A stretch of DNA of 5,863 nt from JBJXGC01 sp046154545 (GTDB lineage Bacteria; Chloroflexota; Dehalococcoidia; Tepidiformales; Tepidiformaceae). Where the stretch lies: NCBI GenBank assembly GCA_046154545.1, contig JBJXGC010000217.1:1-5863 (forward strand). The letters run 5' to 3'. How positions within the stretch are numbered: the first letter of the stretch is position 1; the number at the start of each line of letters is the position of its first letter. The notes beneath the pieces are model-generated. The model made no database searches, was not told the DNA's origin, and was given only the letters and a program-made list of their open reading frames with translations. The position numbers and the translations under genes are program-made. This document shows, piece by piece, positions 1-5,031 of the stretch.

Positions 1-27
1 CGGAGGCCGTCGCCCCGGCGCGCGCTG

Positions 28-36
28 TGCTAGGCT
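28..36 (+). promoter_or_regulatory. Candidate extended -10 element of pncA
   Basis: The sequence TGC followed by TAGGCT fits an extended -10 (TGn then TAnnnT). Its last base is at 36, so a transcript would begin about seven bases later, at or next to the A of the pncA ATG at 43. No TTGACA-like -35 is seen in the few bases available upstream, which is tolerable for an extended -10. The AGG inside the hexamer could instead act as a very weak ribosome binding site about 8 nt from the ATG, so promoter and RBS readings compete. Confidence 0.4.
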
Positions 37-42
37 CGCGCG

Positions 43-666
43 ATGCCTCGCTTCGACGCGCACACGGCCCTCGTCGTCGTAGACATCCAGAACGATTTCG
101 CCGACCCGGCCGGCGGGCTCTCCGTGTCCGGCGGGGCCGAGGTGGTCTCGGTGGCCAACCGGCTGATCGCCGCGGCGATTGCCGGGGGCGCACTCGTCGT
201 CTACAGCCAGGATTGGCACCCTGCGCACACGCCCCACTTCCAGACCGGTGGCGGCCCCTGGCCCGTGCACTGCGTCGCCGGGACGTGGGGGGCGGAATTT
301 GCGCCCGGGTTGGATGTCCGCGGCGAGGTGATCCGCAAGGGCGTCGCCGGCGAGGACGGCTACTCGGCGTTCTCGGTGCGCGACTCCGCATCCGGGGAGA
401 CGCGGCTCACCAGCCTCCACGGGCTGCTCTCCGCCCGCGGCATTCGGCACGTGGTCGTCGTCGGCCTCGCTACTGACTACTGCGTCAAGGCCACGGCCCT
501 CGACGCGGTCCGGCTCGGCTACCATACGACCGTGCTGCAGGACGCCGTCCGCGCCGTGGACCTCCAGCCCGGCGATGGCGAAGCGGCATTCGACGCGATC
601 AGGGCCGCCGGTGGACGGGTCGCCCGCTCAGACGAGGGGGACGAGCCCGTTGAGCTGGGTAACTGA
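43..666 (+). CDS. pncA: Nicotinamidase (isochorismatase-fold cysteine hydrolase)
   Basis: This 207-residue cytoplasmic enzyme hydrolyses nicotinamide to nicotinate and ammonia, the first step of deamidating NAD salvage. All expected nicotinamidase residues are visible. The catalytic triad is Asp14 (VVDIQNDF), Lys99 (IRKG) and Cys147 (ATDYCVK). The metal ligands are Asp57, His59 and His65 (QDWHPAHTPH) and His76 (WPVHCV). Spacing matches Mycobacterium tuberculosis PncA (D8, K96, C138; D49, H51, H57, H71). Length is normal for the bacterial family. The start is forced: an in-frame TAG at 31-33 lies only 9 nt before the ATG and no other start codon lies between. There is no convincing Shine-Dalgarno sequence, so the message may be leaderless. 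The 3' end overlaps pncB by 17 bp. The same enzymes can act on pyrazinamide, which is family knowledge and not shown here. Confidence 0.95.
   Translation: MPRFDAHTALVVVDIQNDFADPAGGLSVSGGAEVVSVANRLIAAAIAGGALVVYSQDWHPAHTPHFQTGGGPWPVHCVAGTWGAEFAPGLDVRGEVIRKGVAGEDGYSAFSVRDSASGETRLTSLHGLLSARGIRHVVVVGLATDYCVKATALDAVRLGYHTTVLQDAVRAVDLQPGDGEAAFDAIRAAGGRVARSDEGDEPVELGN
634..640 (+). promoter_or_regulatory. Ribosome binding site that decides the pncB start
   Basis: A purine tract GAGGGGG lies inside the 3' end of pncA, 9 nt before an in-frame TTG at 650. It supports TTG at 650 as the pncB start over the in-frame ATG at 575 or GTG at 611. Starting at 650 puts the conserved NAPLLTDLYELTM segment right at the N-terminus, as expected for the family. 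Confidence 0.6.
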
Positions 667-2020
667 CGCCAACGCACCCCTCCTGACCGACCTCTACGAG
701 CTGACGATGGCCGCCAGCTACTTCGCCCATGGCATGAACGGACCGGCGACCTTCGACCTCTACGTGCGCACGCTCCCCCGCGAGCGCCAGTTCCTGATCG
801 CCGCCGGGCTCGACGACGCCTTGCACCACCTCGAACAGCTCCGCTTCGACGTCGACGCCATCTCTGCCCTGCGGGCCCTGGGGCTGTTCGACGAACCGTT
901 CCTCCGGTACCTCAGCGATCTCAGGTTCACCGGCGAGGTCTGGGCGATGGCGGAGGGTGAAGCGGTCTTCGCCGGCGAGCCGCTCCTGCGCGTGACGGCG
1001 CCCCTGATTGAGGCCCAGATCGTCGAGACGTTCCTGCTGAGCACTTTCAACTTTCAGACGCTCATCGCCTCCAAGGCCGCCCGCATCGCCATCGCCTGCG
1101 CGGGCAGGGAGTTCGTGGACTTCTCCGCGCGCCGCGACCATGGCCCTGATGCGGCCCTGAAAGCGGCGCGTGCCGCCTATATCGGTGGCGCCGCCGCAAC
1201 CTCCAACGTCCTCGCCGGGACCACCTACGGCATCCCCCTGAGCGGGACGATGGCCCACTCCTACGTGATGTCGTTCGCCACTGAGGTCGATGCCTTTCGC
1301 ACCTTCGCGCGCGACTTCCCGGATCGTTCCATCCTCCTGATCGACACCTACGACACCCTGGAGGGCGCCCGGCTCGCCGTCCAGGTGGCGGGCGAACTCC
1401 GCGCTGAGGGCATCCACGTCAGGGGCGTGCGGCTCGATTCGGGCGACCTGGCAGGCCTCGCTGTGGCCGTCCGGGCGATCCTCGACTCCGGCGGCTGCGC
1501 CTCGACACAGATCTTCGCCAGCGGCGACCTGGACGAGCACCGCATCGCAGAACTCGTCGCCCGGGACGCCCCGGTCGATGCCTTCGGCGTCGGCACCCAG
1601 CTCGGGACCAGCGCCGATGCCCCCGCCCTCAGCGGCGTCTACAAGCTGGTCGAAGACGCGCAGGGGCCGAAGGTGAAGCTCTCGCAGGAGAAGGCCACCT
1701 GGCCCGGCCGCAAGCAGGTCCACCGCTTTTCGGCCGGCGCCCGCTACCACCATGACCTCGTCTCGCTCGAGGACGAGACCGTCGAGGGTGGCCGTCCACT
1801 CCTCCGCCGCGTCATGCGCGAAGGACGGCGCTCAGCGCCGCCCGAGCCGCTGACCGCGGCCCGCCAGCGTTGTGCCGAAGCGCTGGCCGCCCTTCCCGAG
1901 CGTCTCCGTCTCTTGCGCGGGCCGGCCGGCGGCTACCCCGTCGAGCGGAGCCCGGCCCTGCGGCTTGCCCGCCAGGCTGCGGTAGACCGCGTCCGCGACC
2001 GGCCGGCGGCGAAGCCGTAG
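650..2020 (+). CDS. pncB: Nicotinate phosphoribosyltransferase
   Basis: This enzyme joins nicotinate to PRPP, normally with ATP hydrolysis, giving nicotinate mononucleotide, the entry to NAD synthesis after PncA. With a TTG start it is 456 residues, in the usual range. Family landmarks in order are: N-terminal NAPLLTDLYELTMAASYF (about 8-25); the DFSARRDHGPDAA segment (157-169); AATSNVLAGTTYGIPLSGTMAHS (about 182-204), where His203 is the probable phosphorylated histidine; RLDSGDL (261-267) and ASGDLDE (290-296) for PRPP and phosphate binding; FGVGTQL (312-318); and a C-terminal tail with YPVERSPAL. The start overlaps the end of pncA by 17 bp, so translation is probably coupled and both steps are made together. 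An upstream ATG at 575 would add 25 unconserved residues read through pncA in another frame, and I reject it. The 3' end converges on the serine hydrolase gene 11 bp away. Confidence 0.94.
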   Translation: MSWVTDANAPLLTDLYELTMAASYFAHGMNGPATFDLYVRTLPRERQFLIAAGLDDALHHLEQLRFDVDAISALRALGLFDEPFLRYLSDLRFTGEVWAMAEGEAVFAGEPLLRVTAPLIEAQIVETFLLSTFNFQTLIASKAARIAIACAGREFVDFSARRDHGPDAALKAARAAYIGGAAATSNVLAGTTYGIPLSGTMAHSYVMSFATEVDAFRTFARDFPDRSILLIDTYDTLEGARLAVQVAGELRAEGIHVRGVRLDSGDLAGLAVAVRAILDSGGCASTQIFASGDLDEHRIAELVARDAPVDAFGVGTQLGTSADAPALSGVYKLVEDAQGPKVKLSQEKATWPGRKQVHRFSAGARYHHDLVSLEDETVEGGRPLLRRVMREGRRSAPPEPLTAARQRCAEALAALPERLRLLRGPAGGYPVERSPALRLARQAAVDRVRDRPAAKP

Positions 2021-2031
2021 ACCGCGCCGGC

Positions 2032-3087
2032 TCAGCGCACTGGCGCCGCAAGCGCGCGATACACGGCCTCGCTCACCGCCACATGGGCGCTCCAATTCCA
2101 GCTCCGGTCGCTCAGGACAGCGAGGACGTACGCCCCGCCGGGCGCCTCAACGAACGCCACATCATGCGTGTCATCGGCCACGTTCCCGGTCTTGTTGCCC
2201 ACGGCAACCCCACCGGGAAGGCCCGCCGGGATGCCCTCTCGCAGGTGCTGGGCGAGGAGGAGCGATCGCAGGTAGTCCCGCGTGGCGGGCGTGAGGCCAC
2301 GTCCGTTGTAGATGGCCGTCATGAGTATCGCCATATCGCTCGCCGTCGTAGGCAATTCGCGCGTGTTGACCGAGGTGTGCTGGAGGCCGAGCGAATGCAT
2401 CGTCGCATCGATGGTTGCGTGGCCGAAGAGGTGGAGGAAGGCGTTAGCCGTGGTCGTATCCGAAACGGTGACCATCGCTTCGAGCGCCATCGCCACGCTT
2501 ATGGAGCCGTCATTCCGCCTCGGCACCGAGTCGAACGTGCCATCATCCTCGGCGATATCGATGTCGTTGATGGCGAGCGCGGCCTCGAGGTCGAGGTCGC
2601 CCGAGTCGAGCCGCAGCCCCGCCTCGTAGAGGACGGCGAGCTTGAACAGGCTGGCCGCGTAGAAGACCCGGTCGGGCTCAATGGCGGCGGCCTTCCCATC
2701 GCTGAGACGGTAGACGGCGACCGAATAGACCCCTTCGAAGGGTTTGAGCGCCTCCTCGACCGCGGCCACCAGGGCAGCGTCTTCGCGCGGCGGAAGACCC
2801 GGAGTTGCGTCGGCGCCAGCGGGCGCCGTCCGGGCAGGTACCGTCCGGGCGGGCGCCGCCGTCGGCCGCGGTGGTGATGGCGCCCGCGTAGGCGTGGCCT
2901 CGTCCTGCCCGCCAGTAGCGCTCGCTGCTGGCAGCTCAGCGACGGCGGCACGGGCCGGCGCATCCTCGCTGCGGACCGCCCTGGCGAGAAAGACAAGGCT
3001 TCCGGCGAGCGCGACGATCGCCACGGCAAGTGTCATGAGCCAGGGGCTTCTTCGAGAATGCAGCGGAGCGGCTCCCGAAAAAAGCAT
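2032..3087 (-). CDS. Class A beta-lactamase-like serine hydrolase, membrane-anchored or secreted
   Basis: The protein has up to 351 residues. It begins with a short basic stretch (HSRRSPW), one hydrophobic segment (about 15-36, signal anchor or signal peptide with no lipobox cysteine), and a Pro/Ala/Thr-rich low-complexity linker (about 41-100), then a penicillin-recognising hydrolase domain (about 101-351). Motifs are SLFK (Ser146 nucleophile, Lys149), SDT (209-211, in place of SDN) and NKTG (298-301). The spacing matches class A enzymes except that the omega-loop region is about 12 residues shorter: only RELP precedes the TTASDMA helix. A canonical Glu-x-x-Leu-Asn motif is absent, so efficient beta-lactam hydrolysis is doubtful. 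A cell-wall or other extracytoplasmic serine hydrolase role is equally possible. ATG at 3087 lacks a clear RBS. ATG at 3036 (17 residues shorter, with GAAGAAG 10 nt before it) is an alternative. The gene sits 54 bp downstream of the VOC gene, probably in one operon. Confidence 0.85.
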   Translation of the reverse strand: MLFSGAAPLHSRRSPWLMTLAVAIVALAGSLVFLARAVRSEDAPARAAVAELPAASATGGQDEATPTRAPSPPRPTAAPARTVPARTAPAGADATPGLPPREDAALVAAVEEALKPFEGVYSVAVYRLSDGKAAAIEPDRVFYAASLFKLAVLYEAGLRLDSGDLDLEAALAINDIDIAEDDGTFDSVPRRNDGSISVAMALEAMVTVSDTTTANAFLHLFGHATIDATMHSLGLQHTSVNTRELPTTASDMAILMTAIYNGRGLTPATRDYLRSLLLAQHLREGIPAGLPGGVAVGNKTGNVADDTHDVAFVEAPGGAYVLAVLSDRSWNWSAHVAVSEAVYRALAAPVR

Positions 3088-3141
3088 ACCCGCATCGCCG
3101 AGAAGCCGTCCCGCCCCGCGCCCTGGTCGAGCGAACGCCGT

Positions 3142-3699
3142 CTACGGCACCGCCGGCAGCTTCGTCCCGATGAGCTCTTCGAGGCCCTTGAGGTTGCCAC
3201 CGAAGACCATCCGGTGGATCGGCGGGCCCAGCAACTCGATGATCGTCCCGCCCTCGCGGGCATCGATGTAGACGAGGCTGTTCGGCGTCACTTCGGAAAG
3301 CACTTCCTCGAGCGTCGACCCGCCGGTGATCTGGACGGCCCCCGTCTTGGGGATGATCCAGTCCACCCGGCCGCCGTTGGCGACCGCCTTGCGGGTGGCC
3401 TCGACTACGTCCGGGACGTAGACGCCCAGGTGCTGGATGCCCTCACCGTGTTCGCGGATCCAGTCGCTGTGGGGGGTGTTCCCCTCCTGCACCTCGATGA
3501 TCTCCATGGCAAGGCCGGCCATCGCCCCGTAGTACACCTTCATCTTCGCCGGCCGCCCGTACATGTCCGTGACGTTGTACTCGGGCATGAGCCGGAAGGT
3601 CGCGCCGAGCATCCGTTCGTAGCGCAGGGCCGTCGCCTCCGCGTCGCGGACGGCGTAGCCGAGGTGGTGGGCGATGTGGGTCGCGGCGGGGACGGTCAT
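3142..3699 (-). CDS. VOC-fold metalloprotein, methylmalonyl-CoA epimerase-like
   Basis: This is a 185-residue protein of the vicinal-oxygen-chelate (glyoxalase/bleomycin-resistance/dioxygenase) superfamily, built of two beta-alpha-beta-beta-beta modules. Probable metal ligands are His12 (HHLGYAV), Glu66 (MEIIEV), His90 (QHLGVYV) and Glu155 (IIELL). The positions nearly coincide with H12, Q65, H91 and E141 of Propionibacterium methylmalonyl-CoA epimerase. That makes epimerisation of a 2-methyl-branched acyl-CoA, or another isomerase or lyase reaction, plausible. The protein is longer than typical epimerases (about 135-150 residues) because of a longer second module and a C-terminal tail of about 27 residues (PPIHRMVFGG onward), so substrate assignment is open. 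ATG at 3699 is chosen because GGAG lies 7 nt upstream. The in-frame ATG at 3723 would add MQTTWSTR, with the RBS then inside the gene. It is the likely first gene of an operon with the serine hydrolase. Confidence 0.85.
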   Translation of the reverse strand: MTVPAATHIAHHLGYAVRDAEATALRYERMLGATFRLMPEYNVTDMYGRPAKMKVYYGAMAGLAMEIIEVQEGNTPHSDWIREHGEGIQHLGVYVPDVVEATRKAVANGGRVDWIIPKTGAVQITGGSTLEEVLSEVTPNSLVYIDAREGGTIIELLGPPIHRMVFGGNLKGLEELIGTKLPAVP

Positions 3700-3706
3700 A
3701 CGGGTA

Positions 3707-3710
3707 CTCC
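3707..3710 (-). promoter_or_regulatory. Ribosome binding site of the VOC gene
   Basis: GGAG on the minus strand lies 7 nt before the ATG at 3699. It decides for this start over the ATG at 3723. Confidence 0.6.
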
Positions 3711-3746
3711 AGGTCGTCTGCATTAGGCCGCTGGCGGCCCGCCCGA

Positions 3747-3752
3747 ACTATA
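3747..3752 (-). promoter_or_regulatory. Candidate -10 box of the VOC-hydrolase operon
   Basis: The minus strand reads TATAGT, five of six matches to TATAAT and conspicuous in this GC-rich context. Initiation would fall near 3740, giving a leader of about 40 nt before the ATG at 3699. With a 17-nt spacer the -35 position reads GCGACG, only three matches to TTGACA, so the -35 is weak or absent. Confidence 0.45.
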
Positions 3753-3959
3753 CCGAGGCACCGCATCGCCGTCGCCAGCAGGATGGGGTTCAGCCTCTTG
3801 CGCGCCGCGGCGCATCCCTAGCCCCACCGCCAGGGAGGGCTCCGGTCTCCCGGATGCGCTGTCTCCCCCTCTGGCTGTTGTCATGAGGCGCCCCGAATTC
3901 GCCTGCTAACCTCGCTCGCGCGAATCGGCCGCCGATCATGGCCGCGGAAAAGCCATGAA

Positions 3960-3973
3960 CCCCACCCGTGGGG
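3960..3973. other. Tight GC hairpin upstream of msrA
   Basis: CCCCA and TGGGG arms close on a four-base loop (CCCG). It sits about 20 bp before the candidate msrA -10 element. It lacks a following U-tract on either strand, so it is not a normal intrinsic terminator. It may be a protein-binding inverted repeat or mere GC-rich coincidence. Confidence 0.25.
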
Positions 3974-3993
3974 CACCCGGCTGGGAAGCAGCG

Positions 3994-4002
3994 TGATATC
4001 CT
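3994..4002 (+). promoter_or_regulatory. Candidate extended -10 element of msrA
   Basis: TGA followed by TATCCT fits an extended -10 (TGn, then four of six matches to TATAAT). Initiation near 4009 would give a leader of about 58 nt to the msrA ATG at 4067. No -35 match is seen at the expected spacing. Confidence 0.35.
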
Positions 4003-4066
4003 GAACGTACCGGCGGTCCCATTCCCAGACCCGCCCTCAGACTCTGTCCCCTTCGAGGTTCCCCCC

Positions 4067-4729
4067 ATGCTGCTTCGACGCAAACCCCAGGCCATCATCT
4101 CGCCGGAAGACGCCCTCCCCGGCCGGTCCGAAACGATGCCCGTGTCCGGCCTTCACCTTGTCCTTGGCACGCCCCTTGTTGGCCCCTGGCCGGAGGGGAC
4201 GAGCATCGCCACCTTCGCCATGGGCTGTTTCTGGGGCGCCGAGAAGTTCCTCTGGAAGGTGCCCGGCGTCTATTCCACGTTCGTCGGCTACGCCGGTGGC
4301 TATACGCCGAACCCGGCCTACGAAGAGGTCTGCTCCGAACGCACCGGCCACGCCGAGGTCGCCTCCGTCGTCTACGACCCCGCGAAGGCCGCCTACGACG
4401 ACCTCCTCAAGGTCTTCTGGGAGAACCACGACCCCACCCAGTGGATGCGCCAGGGCGGCGATGTCGGTTCACAATATCGCTCCGCCATCTTCACGGCCGA
4501 TGCCCAGCAGGAAGAACTCGCGGCCCGGTCAAAGGAACGGTACGGCGAGGTCCTCCGGGCCGGCGGCTTCGACGAAATCGTGACCGAGATCGTGCCCATG
4601 GGCACCTTCTACTACGCCGAGCCCTACCACCAGCAGTACCTCGCCCGGAACCCGCACGGCTACTGCAACCACGGTTTCTGCCAGGCCGCCTACCCGGGCC
4701 TGGCCCAGACGAGCAACGCCCCGGCCTAA
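4067..4729 (+). CDS. msrA: Peptide methionine (S)-S-oxide reductase
   Basis: This cytoplasmic repair enzyme reduces the S-epimer of methionine sulfoxide, free or in proteins, with electrons from thioredoxin. It has 220 residues, close to the long E. coli type (212), including that type's N-terminal extension (ISPEDALPGR, then MPVSGLHLV). Catalytic Cys54 lies in GCFWGAE (53-59). Glu97 (TGHAE), Asp132 and Tyr137 (GDVGSQYRS) correspond to E. coli C51, E94, D129 and Y134 with a constant offset of three. Resolving cysteines are probably Cys200 and Cys205 in GYCNHGFCQ near the C-terminus, a more compact pair than in E. coli. The start at ATG 4067 has GAGG at 4055-4058, 8 nt upstream. A GTG at 3968 would add 33 unconserved residues and overrun the promoter candidate, so it is rejected. 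It appears monocistronic, with no msrB partner in view. Confidence 0.96.
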   Translation: MLLRRKPQAIISPEDALPGRSETMPVSGLHLVLGTPLVGPWPEGTSIATFAMGCFWGAEKFLWKVPGVYSTFVGYAGGYTPNPAYEEVCSERTGHAEVASVVYDPAKAAYDDLLKVFWENHDPTQWMRQGGDVGSQYRSAIFTADAQQEELAARSKERYGEVLRAGGFDEIVTEIVPMGTFYYAEPYHQQYLARNPHGYCNHGFCQAAYPGLAQTSNAPA

Positions 4730-4924
4730 CGCGCTCGGTCAGGGCACCGGGCGCGGCCGAGGGTCCCGGCGACGCCGCTCAGAACTTCCCGCCCGATGCC
4801 CATCCGAAGTAACGGACCGCACAGGACGTCGAGCGTCGCCCGGGTGTGAAGTCCCTTCGTTTCCCCAGAGGCGTTTTTGACGCAGAGTGCCGGCCGGCTG
4901 GACACGGCGCACGCCCGATCAAGC

Positions 4925-4952
4925 TTGCGACGAACTCTTAATTCTTTAGAGT
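4925..4952 (+). promoter_or_regulatory. Candidate sigma70-type promoter of the enoyl-CoA hydratase gene
   Basis: TTGCGA (4925-4930, four of six matches to TTGACA) and TAGAGT (4947-4952, four of six to TATAAT) are separated by 16 bp, the spacer being the most AT-rich stretch of the window. Initiation near 4959 would leave a leader of about 73 nt before the ATG at 5032. The -10 lies within an imperfect palindrome, suggesting repression by a dimeric regulator. Confidence 0.4.
4934..4952. promoter_or_regulatory. Operator-like imperfect palindrome over the -10 region
   Basis: Arms ACTCTTAA and TTTAGAGT surround the centre TTC. Seven of eight arm positions are complementary (the sixth is a T-T mismatch). 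The position, overlapping the spacer and -10 of the promoter candidate, is where a TetR- or GntR-type repressor commonly binds. No regulator gene is in the window, and a chance palindrome in an AT-rich stretch remains possible. Confidence 0.3.
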
Positions 4953-5031
4953 AGTGTCGGAGCGGCTCCTCGCGGCAAAGTGCGGGCCAGCATCGGCCAC
5001 CTGTGGCAGAATCGCGCCCGAGAGGTGCGCC

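Larger units (their letters stand above)
3700..4066. other. Divergent intergenic region between the VOC gene and msrA
   Basis: This is 367 bp without a convincing gene. It holds the promoter candidates for both flanking genes and several GC-rich self-complementary segments. These are a perfect palindrome GCGCCGCGGCGC at 3802-3813, flanked by GGATG (3781-3785) and CATCC (3813-3817); GGGAG/CTCCC arms at 3833-3837 and 3847-3851; ATCGG/CCGAT arms at 3924-3928 and 3932-3936; and CCCCA/TGGGG at 3960-3964 and 3969-3973. None is followed by a T-run on either strand, so I do not call terminators. No tRNA-like TΨC arm, riboswitch core or small gene was recognised. Short open frames here look like random GC-rich frames. 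Confidence 0.6.
4730..5031. other. Intergenic region between msrA and the enoyl-CoA hydratase gene
   Basis: This is 302 bp without a supported gene. Just after the msrA stop, CTCGGTC (4734-4740) can pair with GGCCGAG (4755-4761) around a 14-nt loop. No U-run follows, so it is at best a weak transcript end. Near 4871-4883, GCGT and ACGC flank a T-rich loop. From about 4930 to 4957 the base composition turns distinctly AT-rich and holds the promoter and palindrome listed separately. A small perfect palindrome GGAGCGGCTCC follows at 4959-4969. I see no tRNA or known riboswitch. Confidence 0.55.

Noticed and set aside
27..476. Arg-rich open frame overlapping pncA
   Set aside because: Out-of-frame reading of pncA; the pncA frame has every catalytic and metal-binding residue.
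599..1753. Long open frame of 384 codons antisense to pncB
   Set aside because: It lies opposite a clearly conserved gene, has Gly/Ala/Glu/Arg-biased composition typical of the complementary strand of GC-rich coding DNA, and shows no recognisable motif.
1870..2877. Open frame of 335 codons on the plus strand across the pncB end and the serine hydrolase
   Set aside because: The minus-strand hydrolase has intact SxxK and KTG motifs at correct spacing. The plus frame is Arg-rich, without family resemblance.
3878..3909. TTGTCA (3878-3883) as the -35 of a promoter towards msrA
   Set aside because: Five of six matches to the -35, but nothing resembling a -10 at 16-18 bp. TGCTAA is 20 bp away and a poor match.
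3968..4066. GTG-initiated 33-residue N-terminal extension of MsrA
   Set aside because: The extension is unlike MsrA, overlaps the tight hairpin and the -10 candidate, and the ATG at 4067 has an RBS and yields the E. coli-type N-terminus.
4734..4761. Hairpin after the msrA stop as an intrinsic terminator
   Set aside because: The stem is 7 bp with one wobble pair and a 14-nt loop, and no U-tract follows.
3065..4969. The 12-mer CGGAGCGGCTCC occurs at 3064-3075 and at 4958-4969
   Set aside because: In GC-rich DNA of this length one shared GC-rich 12-mer is unremarkable, and one copy lies in the hydrolase reading frame. I do not call it a repeat family.
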